Positions 39,109 to 48,198 of a DNA stretch of 64,000 nucleotides are shown here, piece after piece. The stretch is taken from positions 84,442 through 148,441 of the forward strand of contig NZ_FOTM01000008.1 in the NCBI RefSeq assembly GCF_900114565.1. The letters are read 5' to 3'. Source of the stretch: Leifsonia sp. CL147. Lineage in GTDB: Bacteria > Actinomycetota > Actinomycetes > Actinomycetales > Microbacteriaceae. The position numbers and the translations under genes are program-made. Every line of letters begins with the position of its first letter. Positions within the stretch are counted from its first letter, which is position 1. Under the pieces are notes generated by a model. That model was not told the DNA's origin and did not search any database. It saw only the letters and a list, made by a program, of their open reading frames with translations.

Positions 39109-41061
39109 ATGGGCATTCTCGAGACCATCCACGGTCCCCGCGACCTCGACCGTCTGACGGACCGGGAGCTCGGCCAGCTCGCCGCCGAAGTGCGGGCCTT
39201 CCTGGTCGCGAACGTCGCGAAGACCGGTGGGCACCTGGGCCCGAACCTGGGCGTGGTGGAGACGACCATCGCCATCCACCGGGTGTTCGACTCGCCGCGG
39301 GACGCCGTCGTCTTCGACACCGGCCACCAGTCGTACGTGCACAAGCTGCTGACCGGTCGCCAGGACTTCTCGCAGCTGCGGCAGAAGGACGGCCTCGCCG
39401 GCTATCCGCAGCGCTCGGAGTCCGAGCACGACATCGTCGAGAGCTCCCACGCCTCCTCCTCCCTCTCGTGGGCGGACGGCATCTCGCGCGCGTTCGAACT
39501 GACCGGCCAGCGGGACCGCCACGTCGTCGCCGTCGTCGGCGACGGCGCTCTGACCGGCGGGATGACGTGGGAGGCGCTCAACAACATCTCCGACGACAAC
39601 AATCGCCGGCTGATCATCGTGGTCAACGACAACGGCCGGTCGTACGCGCCGACGATCGGCGGGATGGCACGGTTCCTGAACACGGTCCGCACCCGCAAGA
39701 GCTACCGCAGCCTCTACCTCACCTCGCAGCGGGCATTCGACAAGCTCGGCACGCCCGGGCGCGCCTTCTACCGCGGCGTGCGCGGCGGCCTCCACGGATT
39801 CCTCAGCCGGTTCACCAACAACGAGGCGCTGTACTCCAACCTCGATATCAAGTACATCGGCCCCGTCCACGGGCACGACATCGGAGCGATGGAGGAGGCG
39901 CTGCGCCAGGCGAAGAACTACGGCGCCCCGGTCATCGTCCACGCGATCACCCAGAAGGGACGCGGCTACGCGCCGGCCCTGCGCGACGCGGCCGACCAGT
40001 TCCACTCGGTCGGGCAGATCGACCCCGAGTCCGGCGAGTCGCTCGGCAGCTCCGGCAAGGCGACCTGGACGGACGTCTTCGCCGACGAGATCGTCCGGCT
40101 CGCCGAACAGGACCCCACGATCGTCGGCATCACGGCCGCGATGCTCCGGCCGACGGGCCTGCACAAGCTCGCCGAGCGCTTCCCGGCGCGCGTCCACGAC
40201 GTCGGCATCGCCGAGCAGCACGCCACCACGAGCGCCGCCGGCCTCGCGTACGGAGGACTGCATCCCGTCGTCGCCATCTACGCCACCTTCATGAACCGCG
40301 CGTTCGACCAGGTGCTGATGGATGTGGCCCTCCACAAGGCGGGGGTGACGTTCGTGCTCGACCGGGCCGGCGTCACAGGACCGGACGGACCCAGCCACCA
40401 CGGGATGTGGGACCTCGCGATCCTGCAGGTCGTGCCCAACATCCGGCTGGCCGCACCGCGCGACGGCACACGGTTGCGCGAGGAGCTGGCTGAGGCCGTC
40501 GCCGTCGACGACGCGCCGACGGTACTGCGCTTCCCGAAGGGCGGCGTGCTCCCCGACATCGACGCGCTGCGGCGACTGGACGACGGCGTCGACGTGCTCC
40601 GCGAGGGCGATCGTAAGGATGTGCTGCTCGTCACGGTCGGCCCGATGGCGGACCTGGGCCTCCAGGTCGCGGAGCGGCTGGCCGCGCAGGGAATCGGCGC
40701 CACCGTCGTCGACCCGCGCTGGGTCGTCCCCGTGCCGCGCAGCATCCTCTCCCTGGCCGCCGAGCACCGCATCGTCGTGACCGTCGAGGACGGCATCCGG
40801 GTCGGCGGCATCGGGACCCGCGTCCGCCAGGACCTCCGCGAGGCGGGCATCGACACCGCGGTCGACGAGCTGGGGCTGCCGGACGCGTTCATCGACCACG
40901 CCTCCCGGGAGCAGATCCTGGAGGAAGCGGGGCTCACCCCGCAGAAGATCGCGCGCGACCTCGTGGCCCAGGTACTCGGCAGCCGCGTCCCGATCGCCCG
41001 CCCCCTCCCGGACGACGCGCCCGGCACCGAAGCGGCCCCGGCCAAGAAGCGCGGCGCCTGA
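39109..41061 (+). CDS. dxs: 1-deoxy-D-xylulose-5-phosphate synthase
   Basis: This thiamine-diphosphate enzyme condenses pyruvate and glyceraldehyde 3-phosphate in the first step of the MEP isoprenoid pathway. The 650-residue product has the N-terminal TPP domain (FDTGHQSYVHKLLTGR, VGDGALTGGMTWEALNN), the pyrimidine domain with the catalytic glutamate in VGIAEQHATT, and the transketolase C-terminal domain. ATG 39109 (MGILETIHGPRDLDRL) is the canonical start; the in-frame ATG at 39058 adds 17 unconserved residues and lies upstream of the -10 box. The C-terminal 20 residues are a variable Ala/Lys tail. Confidence 0.95.
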   Translation: MGILETIHGPRDLDRLTDRELGQLAAEVRAFLVANVAKTGGHLGPNLGVVETTIAIHRVFDSPRDAVVFDTGHQSYVHKLLTGRQDFSQLRQKDGLAGYPQRSESEHDIVESSHASSSLSWADGISRAFELTGQRDRHVVAVVGDGALTGGMTWEALNNISDDNNRRLIIVVNDNGRSYAPTIGGMARFLNTVRTRKSYRSLYLTSQRAFDKLGTPGRAFYRGVRGGLHGFLSRFTNNEALYSNLDIKYIGPVHGHDIGAMEEALRQAKNYGAPVIVHAITQKGRGYAPALRDAADQFHSVGQIDPESGESLGSSGKATWTDVFADEIVRLAEQDPTIVGITAAMLRPTGLHKLAERFPARVHDVGIAEQHATTSAAGLAYGGLHPVVAIYATFMNRAFDQVLMDVALHKAGVTFVLDRAGVTGPDGPSHHGMWDLAILQVVPNIRLAAPRDGTRLREELAEAVAVDDAPTVLRFPKGGVLPDIDALRRLDDGVDVLREGDRKDVLLVTVGPMADLGLQVAERLAAQGIGATVVDPRWVVPVPRSILSLAAEHRIVVTVEDGIRVGGIGTRVRQDLREAGIDTAVDELGLPDAFIDHASREQILEEAGLTPQKIARDLVAQVLGSRVPIARPLPDDAPGTEAAPAKKRGA

Positions 41062-41085
41062 CGCAGGCCTGCCCCTCCCCGCGGC

Positions 41086-41301
41086 ACATTCGTCACGAAT
41101 GTGCGCTTACAGGCGGCGTGAGGCGACATTCGTGACGAATGTGCATTTACAGCCGGGGGAGGCGACATTCGTGACGAATGTGTACTTGCAGGCGGCGTGA
41201 GTGGACATTCGTGACGAATGTGTGCTTACAGGCGGCGTGAGTGGACATTCGTGACGAATGTGCACTTGCAGGCGGCCAGAGCGACCATTCGTCACTGTGA
41301 G
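41086..41301. repeat. Tandem 40-bp repeat carrying 17-bp palindromes
   Basis: Five copies of the palindrome ACATTCGT-G/C-ACGAATGT start at 41086, 41126, 41165, 41205 and 41245, with a degenerate sixth near 41285. The period is 39-40 bases. The spacer is also repeated (GTG..CTTACAGGCGGCGTGAGTGG with small changes). The first copy has C rather than G at the centre. This fills most of the 318-base gap between dxs and the MerR gene; no gene is seen in it. The function is unknown; a multi-site operator or a mobile palindromic repeat are both possible. Confidence 0.9.
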
Positions 41302-41342
41302 TCTGGACTTGGCTGGTCGAATGTGCGCAGGGCGAGGGACGT

Positions 41343-41373
41343 TTGACTTAGAGTGCGCTCTAAGTTCTAGGGT
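41343..41373 (+). promoter_or_regulatory. MerR-type promoter with operator
   Basis: TTGACT (41343-41348) and TAGGGT (41368-41373) are 19 bases apart, the over-long spacing that MerR regulators correct. A perfect dyad CTTAGAG-TGCG-CTCTAAG (41347-41364) sits in the spacer. The -10 ends 6 bases before the MerR gene's ATG, so the mRNA should be leaderless. Confidence 0.75.
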
Positions 41374-41379
41374 GACGGT

Positions 41380-41792
41380 ATGACCGACACACACACGGCG
41401 ATGTCCATCTCGGATGTCGCCGAGCGGACCGGACTCAGCACCCACACCCTGCGCTACTACGAGCGGGAAGGACTCATGCTCGCTCCCGTGGAGCGCGCAT
41501 CCTCGTCCCACCGCCGCTACACGGAGGCGGACGTCACCTGGGTGACGTTTCTCACCAAGCTGCGCTCGACGGCGATGCCGATCGGGACCATGCGCGAGTA
41601 CGTGGTGCTCGCACGGCAGGGAGCGGGGACGGAGGCGGAGCGGCTGGAACTGCTGCTCCTGCACCGGATGGCGGTCGTACGCCAGCTGGAGGAGATGACG
41701 GCGAGCCTCGCTGCCATCGACTACAAGATCGACCTGTACCGGCACAGCGCTGGTGGACAGCGCACGGCGCAGGTCATGGAAGGGAACGACGT

Positions 41793-41796
<4 letters not shown>
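41380..41796 (+). CDS. MerR family transcriptional regulator
   Basis: The 138-residue product has the MerR winged helix-turn-helix at residues 8-45 ([26 protein letters not shown]) and the following wing RRYTEADV. A long C-terminal dimerisation helix (about 85-120) follows. No cysteine cluster for metal binding is present, so it is more likely to sense an organic compound or redox state. It controls its own promoter, which has an operator in a 19-base spacer. It overlaps the aldo/keto reductase gene by 4 bases, making that enzyme the likely regulated output. Confidence 0.92.
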
Positions 41797-42773
<977 letters not shown>

Positions 42774-42780
42774 CGAAACG

Positions 42781-42834
42781 ACTGGTCCCGACATGCCGTA
42801 TGGAGCGTATCCATGACGGCATGTCGGGACCAGT
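42781..42834. terminator. Long hairpin between convergent AKR and fadB genes
   Basis: A 19-bp perfect inverted repeat (42781-42799 and 42816-42834) continues with one bulged base into 5 more pairs and a 5-base loop (42805-42809). It lies 8 bases after the AKR stop and 22 bases before the fadB stop. No T-run is present. Confidence 0.6.
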
Positions 42835-42855
42835 AGGTGTCCCCGGAGGTTCGGC

Positions 42856-44994
42856 TTACGCGACGCCCGCGATCCGCGGGTGGTGGAACGTGTCCCCGAA
42901 GACGCGCTCGGAAGCTCCGACGCGATCCAGGTAGGGCGTGATGCCGCCCATCTGGAACGGGAAGCCCGCGCCCAGGATCATGCAGAGGTCGATGTCCTCC
43001 GGTGCTTCCACGACATGGTCGTCGATCAGCATCCGGTGGATCTCGTCGGCCAGGCCGTCCTCGAGCCGACGCAGCATCTCCTCCTTCGTCCATGGGTTCT
43101 TGCCGCCCGAGACGATCTTCGCAGCACCCTTGTCGATGCCCTTCACCGTGCCCTTGGCGTCCTTCTCCAGCAGCGTGCCGTACTCGGCCAGCTTGTGGAG
43201 GTTCTCCGACCGGTAGAACCGGTCCGGGAACGCGGCATGGTGCGTGTCGAGCACGTGCGCGCCGACCTTCAGCCCGACCAGGTCGAGGAGACGGGAAGGC
43301 GGCATCGGGAGGCCGAGCGGCGCGATGGCCTCGTCGACCACAGCGAACGGCGTCCCGTCGTCCACGGCGTGCATGGCGTCGCCCAGGATCTTGGCGAGGA
43401 TGCGATTCACGACGAAGCCGGGCGTGTCGGCCGTGATGACCGCATTCTTCTTCAGCGCCGCGGCCGTGACCATGGCGGTGGAGAGGGTGGCCTCGTCCGT
43501 GTGCGGCGTCTTCACGACCTCGATCAGCGGCATGACCGCGACCGGGGTGAAGAAGTGGAAGCCGACCAGGCGTTCGGGATGCGCGAGCTTCGCGCCGATC
43601 TGCTCCACGGACAGCGAGGACGTGTTCGTCGCCAGGACGGCGTTCTCGGAGAGGAACGGCTCCACCTCGGCGAAGACGTCCTGCTTGACGGACAGCTCCT
43701 CGAACACGGCCTCGATGACCCAGTCGCAGTCGGCGAAGTCGGCCTTGTTCGTGGTGCCCGTGACCAGGGCGCGCAGGCGGTTGGCCTCGTCGGGGGAGAT
43801 GCGGCCCTTCTCCTGCAGCTTGCCGATCTCGTCGTGGATGTAGGCGACGCCCTTGTCGACGTGCGCCTGGTCGAGGTCGGTGATGACCACGGGCACCCGG
43901 AGGCGGCGGACGAACAGCAGCGCGAACTGGCTGGCCATGTAGCCGGCGCCGATCACGCCGATCTTGGTGACCTTCTTCGCGACCTTCCTGTCCGGCGCTT
44001 CGGCTGGGCGCTTGGCCCGCTTCTGAACCAGGTTGAACGCGTAGATGCTCGCCTGGAACTGGTCGCCCGCGATGAGTTCGGCGAGCGCGTCGTCCTCGAG
44101 GGCGAACCCGGCCTCGCGGTCGTTCGACTTCGCGGCCTTCAGCAGGTCGAGCGCCTTGTAGGGGGACTTCGGGACGGTGCCGATGCGCGACTCGAGCATC
44201 TTCCGCGCGATGCCGATGGCGGCATCCCACTTCACCATCCGCTCGATCTTGCCGGGCTCGTTCGGCCGCTTGACGACGACGTCGCCGGTGAGCACCGTGT
44301 CGGCCCAGCGCAGCGAGTCCTCCAGGAAGTTCGCCGAGTCGAAGATCGCGTCGGCGATCCCGAGGTCGAAGACCTCCTGCGGCTTCAGCATCCGGTTCTG
44401 CTTCAGCGGGTTCTCGACGACGACCTTGAGGGCGTTCTCGATCCCGATCAGGTTCGGCAGGATGGTCGCGCCGCCCCAGCCCGGGATGAGGCCGAGGAAG
44501 ACCTCGGGAAGCGCGAACGCGGCCGCATTGCGGTCGATCGTGCGGTAGTCGGCGTTGAGGCCGATCTCGACGCCGCCGCCGAGCGCGAGGCCGTTGGTGA
44601 ACACGAACGACGGGACGCCGAAGGTCGCCTGCTTTCCGAGCACATAGTGGCCCAGCTGGGGGAGCAGCTTGGCCACCTCCACGCTCGGGATGTCGCTGAC
44701 GCGGCTGAGGTCGGCTCCGGCGGCGAGGATGAACGGCTTGCCGGTGACGGCGACCGCGTCGATCTCGCCGCGCTTCGCGCGCTCGGTGAGCTCGTCGAAC
44801 GTCTTCCCCAGCTCCAGCAGGGTGGCGGGGCCCATCGTGTTCGGCCGGGTGTGGTCCCGTCCGTTGTCCAGGGTCACGAGCGCGAGGGTCTTGCCGCTGG
44901 GGAGCCGCACATCCTTCACGAAGGAGTGGGTGACGACTTCGTCGTCGGTGAGCTCCGCGAGCGGGCCGAAATCGATCGTGCTGTAATCCGTCAC
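42856..44994 (-). CDS. fadB: Fatty-acid oxidation complex alpha subunit (enoyl-CoA hydratase / 3-hydroxyacyl-CoA dehydrogenase)
   Basis: This is a bifunctional beta-oxidation enzyme. The 712-residue product has an N-terminal crotonase domain (FILAAGADLSRV; LALGGGVEIGLNADYR with oxyanion-hole glycines; GLIPGWGGATILPNLIG), a linker, then the NAD-binding Rossmann domain (KIGVIGAGYMASQFALL) and HAD C-terminal domains with the catalytic His in VGFHFFTPVAVMPLIEVV. It lies 6 bases downstream of the thiolase gene on the same strand, so the two genes form a complete beta-oxidation FadB-FadA pair. ATG 44994 gives the canonical start. Confidence 0.92.
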   Translation of the reverse strand: MTDYSTIDFGPLAELTDDEVVTHSFVKDVRLPSGKTLALVTLDNGRDHTRPNTMGPATLLELGKTFDELTERAKRGEIDAVAVTGKPFILAAGADLSRVSDIPSVEVAKLLPQLGHYVLGKQATFGVPSFVFTNGLALGGGVEIGLNADYRTIDRNAAAFALPEVFLGLIPGWGGATILPNLIGIENALKVVVENPLKQNRMLKPQEVFDLGIADAIFDSANFLEDSLRWADTVLTGDVVVKRPNEPGKIERMVKWDAAIGIARKMLESRIGTVPKSPYKALDLLKAAKSNDREAGFALEDDALAELIAGDQFQASIYAFNLVQKRAKRPAEAPDRKVAKKVTKIGVIGAGYMASQFALLFVRRLRVPVVITDLDQAHVDKGVAYIHDEIGKLQEKGRISPDEANRLRALVTGTTNKADFADCDWVIEAVFEELSVKQDVFAEVEPFLSENAVLATNTSSLSVEQIGAKLAHPERLVGFHFFTPVAVMPLIEVVKTPHTDEATLSTAMVTAAALKKNAVITADTPGFVVNRILAKILGDAMHAVDDGTPFAVVDEAIAPLGLPMPPSRLLDLVGLKVGAHVLDTHHAAFPDRFYRSENLHKLAEYGTLLEKDAKGTVKGIDKGAAKIVSGGKNPWTKEEMLRRLEDGLADEIHRMLIDDHVVEAPEDIDLCMILGAGFPFQMGGITPYLDRVGASERVFGDTFHHPRIAGVA

Positions 44995-45000
44995 TGTGGC

Positions 45001-46209
45001 TCAGCCCTTCCGCGCAGCGCGCTTGTCGTAGGTGGGGTTCTCCCAGATCACGGTGCCGCCCTGGCCGAGGCCCACGCACATCGCGGTGATGCCGTAGCGC
45101 ACCTCGGGGTGCTCGGCGAACTGGGCGGCGAGCTGGATCATGAGGCGCACGCCGCTCGCGGCGAGCGGGTGCCCGATCGCGATCGCGCCGCCCCACGTGT
45201 TGACGCGCGGGTCCTCGTCGTCGATCCCGAAGTGGTCGAGGAATGACAGCACCTGGATGGCGAAGGCCTCGTTCAGCTCGAACAGCCCGATGTCGTCGAT
45301 GCCGAGCCCCGCCTTGCGCAGGGCCTTCTCGGTCGAGGGGACAGGTCCCAGACCCATGATCTCCGGCTCGACGCCTGCGAAGGCGAAGCTCACCATCCGC
45401 ATCTTCGGCGTCAGCCCGAACTCCTTCACGACGTCGGACGAGGCGAGGAGGGAGGCGGTGGCGCCGTCGGTCAGCGGCGACGAGTTGCCGGCGGTGACGC
45501 GCCCGTGCGGGCGGAACGGCGTTTTCAGGGTGGCGAGGCCCTCGAGCGTGGTCTCCGGCCGCATCCCCTCGTCCTGTGTCGCCAGGCCCCAGCCCGACTC
45601 GGAGCGGATCGCCACCGGCACCAGGTCCGGCTGGATCCTGCCCGCCTCGTAGGCTGCGGCCAGCTTGTGCTGGCTGCGCATCGCGAAGCGGTCGGAGCGC
45701 TCCTTGGTGAGCGCCGGGAACCGGTCGTGGATGCGCTCGGCGGTCATGCCCATGTTGAGAGCGTCCTCTGCGACCATCTTCTCCGACAGGAAGCGGGGGT
45801 TCGGGTCGGCGCCGAAGCCCATGGGGTGGCGTCCCATGTGTTCGACGCCACCGGCGATCGCGAGGTCGTAGGCGCCGAAGGCGATGCCGGAGCCGAGCGT
45901 GGTGACGCTCGTCATGGCGCCGGCGCACATCCGGTCGATCGCGAATCCGGGAACCGACTTCGGCAGCCCGGCGAGGATCGCGGCGGTGCGGCCGAGGGTC
46001 AGCCCCTGGTCGCCCTGCTGGGTGGTGGCGGCGATCGCCACATCGTCGATCCGGTCCTTGGGCACCTGGGGGTTGCGCTCCAGCAGTCCGATCATCGCCT
46101 TCACGACGAGGTCGTCCGCGCGGGTGTTCCAGTACTGCCCTTTTTCGCCGGCCCGCCCGAACGGAGTCCGGACTCCGTCTACGAACACGACATCGTTCTT
46201 CTCGGCCAC
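45001..46209 (-). CDS. fadA: Acetyl-CoA acyltransferase (3-ketoacyl-CoA thiolase)
   Basis: This thiolase cleaves 3-ketoacyl-CoA in the last step of beta-oxidation. The 402-residue product has the nucleophile Cys in AIDRMCAGAMTS, the histidine in IAIGHPLAASGVR, and the late catalytic Cys in GITAMCVGLGQGG. The start is set at GTG 46209 (VAEKNDVVFVDGVRTPFGR) because GGGAGG lies 4 bases upstream; the TTG at 46221 four codons upstream is a weaker choice. It is immediately upstream of fadB. Confidence 0.92.
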   Translation of the reverse strand: MAEKNDVVFVDGVRTPFGRAGEKGQYWNTRADDLVVKAMIGLLERNPQVPKDRIDDVAIAATTQQGDQGLTLGRTAAILAGLPKSVPGFAIDRMCAGAMTSVTTLGSGIAFGAYDLAIAGGVEHMGRHPMGFGADPNPRFLSEKMVAEDALNMGMTAERIHDRFPALTKERSDRFAMRSQHKLAAAYEAGRIQPDLVPVAIRSESGWGLATQDEGMRPETTLEGLATLKTPFRPHGRVTAGNSSPLTDGATASLLASSDVVKEFGLTPKMRMVSFAFAGVEPEIMGLGPVPSTEKALRKAGLGIDDIGLFELNEAFAIQVLSFLDHFGIDDEDPRVNTWGGAIAIGHPLAASGVRLMIQLAAQFAEHPEVRYGITAMCVGLGQGGTVIWENPTYDKRAARKG

Positions 46210-46281
46210 AGTGCCTCCCAAATCAGGTCGGGAACGATCCTAGGTACACGGTTGTGCACGAAAAGAATCGTTTGATCCTTC

Positions 46282-47493
46282 CTACGAAACGGGCTCGGAC
46301 CCCTCGTCTACGGTTTGGGTGCCATCTACAAGAGACGCCGTCACGAACGACAGGGCGATCACCTGTGCCGTTGCCTCAACCTGCCACGGGCGCGCGCCGT
46401 GCGCGGCGAGCGCCTCCCTGATGGATTCCGGCGTGATCTCGGCGGGCGGCGTCCACGCGACGCGTCGCAGTGTGTCGGGCGTGAGCAGGTTCTCGAGCGG
46501 GATGGCGCGCTCCTCCGAGACCAGTGTCAGCGCTGCCCGCGCGGCCTTGAGGCGCCCGTCCGCCTCGGGATTGCGGTCGGACCAGGCGCGCGGCGGCGGA
46601 AGGGTCTCGCCGTTCCCCCGCAGCACCGGCAGGTCGTTCGTGGTGCGTCCGGCCTCGATGGCGGCCCACCAGCGGTCGAGCTCCGTGCGGCTCGCCCGCC
46701 CGGTGAACTCCCGCAGCGCCGCAAGCGCTCGCTTGCTCTCCGGCATCGCCTTCGCCGCGGCGGTGAGTGACGCGTCCGGGACCAGACGGCCGGGCGCGGT
46801 GTCGAGCTCGCGCGCCAGCGCATCCCGGCTCAGCCAGAGCTCCCGGGCGACGGCGAGGTTGCGCAGGCCGCGGATGGAGTGGATGCCGGACAGGCGACGC
46901 CAGGGTTCGTGACGCACCGGCGTGAGGTCGCGCACCAGCTCGTCCGCGAACTCCTGGCGCGCGATGTCGAGCTTCCCCGCCTCCTCCAGCAGGGCCGCGA
47001 TGGCGTCCCGCAGGTCGGGCAGCAGTTCCACATCCAGTGCGGCGTAGTTCAGCCACGGCTCCGGGAGCGGACGCGTCGACCAGTCGGCCGCGCTGTGCTC
47101 CTTCGCCAGGTGGATGCCGAGCAGCTCCTCGACGACCGTTCCGAGCCCGACCCGCGGCATCCCGAGCAGGCGTGCGGCGAGCTCGGTGTCGAAGATGATG
47201 GACGGGTCGAGCCCGACCTCCCGCAGGCAGGTCAGATCCTGCGTCGCGGCATGCAGCACCCATTCGTGGTCGTGGATCGCCTCGTTCAGCTCGTCGAAGC
47301 GTCCGATCGCCGGCGGGTCGAGCAGGAAGGTGCCGGACCCGCGGCGGAAGACCTGGATGAGGTACGCACGCTGCGAGTACCGGAATCCGCTGGCCCGCTC
47401 CGCGTCCACCGCGATCGGGCCCTCGCCCGCAGCGATGCGCTCGACCGCGGCGAAGTACCCTGCGCGCGTGTCGATGACGGTGTGCTCAGCCAC
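46282..47493 (-). CDS. rnd: Ribonuclease D
   Basis: This 3'-5' exoribonuclease matures tRNA and other stable RNA. The 403-residue product has the DEDD exonuclease motifs: IAVDAERASGFRYS, LHAATQDLTCLREVG, and LNYAALDVELLPDL. HRDC-type helical domains follow. ATG 47493 lies 8 bases inside the end of the DUF3000 gene, showing coupled translation. The length fits family members. The C-terminal tail (about 20 residues after LSFVTASLVDG) is variable. Confidence 0.92.
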   Translation of the reverse strand: MAEHTVIDTRAGYFAAVERIAAGEGPIAVDAERASGFRYSQRAYLIQVFRRGSGTFLLDPPAIGRFDELNEAIHDHEWVLHAATQDLTCLREVGLDPSIIFDTELAARLLGMPRVGLGTVVEELLGIHLAKEHSAADWSTRPLPEPWLNYAALDVELLPDLRDAIAALLEEAGKLDIARQEFADELVRDLTPVRHEPWRRLSGIHSIRGLRNLAVARELWLSRDALARELDTAPGRLVPDASLTAAAKAMPESKRALAALREFTGRASRTELDRWWAAIEAGRTTNDLPVLRGNGETLPPPRAWSDRNPEADGRLKAARAALTLVSEERAIPLENLLTPDTLRRVAWTPPAEITPESIREALAAHGARPWQVEATAQVIALSFVTASLVDGTQTVDEGSEPVS

Positions 47494-48097
47494 GCGGCGC
47501 CTTCCTCGGGGACGCCGCCCGTGAGCTGAGCAGGCTCACCCCCTCGCCGGTCGGCGGAAGCCCGGCGAGCATGCACAGCAGCTCGCCCCATCCCTCCACG
47601 TGCGCGGACACGTCGGACTCCAGCGGGCTCCAGGAGGCGCGCAGCTCGATCTGCGAGCCGTCCCCCTGGGCGGCGAGCTCGCCGAAGCCGGTGGAGATGA
47701 TCTTGGTCGCGGTGCCGCTGGCCGCCGTGTAGTGGGCGTGGCGCGCATCCAGAGCGTCCACCAGCCACGACCAGGCGACGTCCGCGAGGAACGGGTCGAG
47801 CCCGATGTCGGTCTCCAGGGGCGCCTGCGCGAAGCACACGATGCGGAACGGTCCGCCCCACGCCTCCGGCTCGTCCGGGTCGTACAGGAGGATGAAGCGT
47901 CCGGTGCCGAGGTCCGAGTCGCTGCCGTGGCGGGCCGGCCGCACGTCCGCCGCGAGCGCGATGGAGTACGGGGCCAGCTGGGCAGGCGCGGGGATCTCCT
48001 CGATCACGAGCTCGGGTCGCGACACTGCGGCGCGGATCGACTGCAGCGCCGTGGCGAACTCCGCGGGATGCTGCGGTGGGGATGTCGGTGTCGGCAC
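47486..48097 (-). CDS. DUF3000 family protein
   Basis: The 203-residue product is the actinobacterial DUF3000 family, usually just upstream of RNase D. It contains ALQSIRAAVSRPELVIEEIPAPAQLAPYSIALAADV, the acidic turn LLYDPDEPEAWGGPFRIVCFAQAPLE, and DVAWSWLVDALDARHA. The start is GTG 48097 because a TAGTGT box lies 7 bases upstream and the family N terminus fits; the frame stays open to 48142 above that. The last 8 bases overlap the RNase D start. Function is unknown; conserved pairing suggests a link to RNA processing. Confidence 0.85.
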   Translation of the reverse strand: MPTPTSPPQHPAEFATALQSIRAAVSRPELVIEEIPAPAQLAPYSIALAADVRPARHGSDSDLGTGRFILLYDPDEPEAWGGPFRIVCFAQAPLETDIGLDPFLADVAWSWLVDALDARHAHYTAASGTATKIISTGFGELAAQGDGSQIELRASWSPLESDVSAHVEGWGELLCMLAGLPPTGEGVSLLSSRAASPRKAPRG

Positions 48098-48104
48098 GCT
48101 TCGA

Positions 48105-48110
48105 ACACTA
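48105..48110 (-). promoter_or_regulatory. -10 box of the leaderless DUF3000 gene
   Basis: TAGTGT on the minus strand ends 7 bases before GTG 48097. Confidence 0.5.
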
Positions 48111-48185
48111 GAAGCCTTTGCCGCATCCCGTCTGTAAGGCACGCCGCCTGGGGAACTCCTGAGGGCTGGGGGGCGTACCCGCCGG

Positions 48186-48191
48186 TACGCT
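48186..48191 (+). promoter_or_regulatory. -10 box of the leaderless hydrolase gene
   Basis: TACGCT ends 7 bases before ATG 48199. Together with 48105-48110 it defines a compact divergent promoter region of about 100 bases. Confidence 0.45.
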
Positions 48192-48198
48192 GCTCACT

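Noticed and set aside
41086..41301. CRISPR-like array
   Set aside because: The spacers are themselves repeats and the unit is 40 bp including spacer; no unique spacers or cas genes are present.
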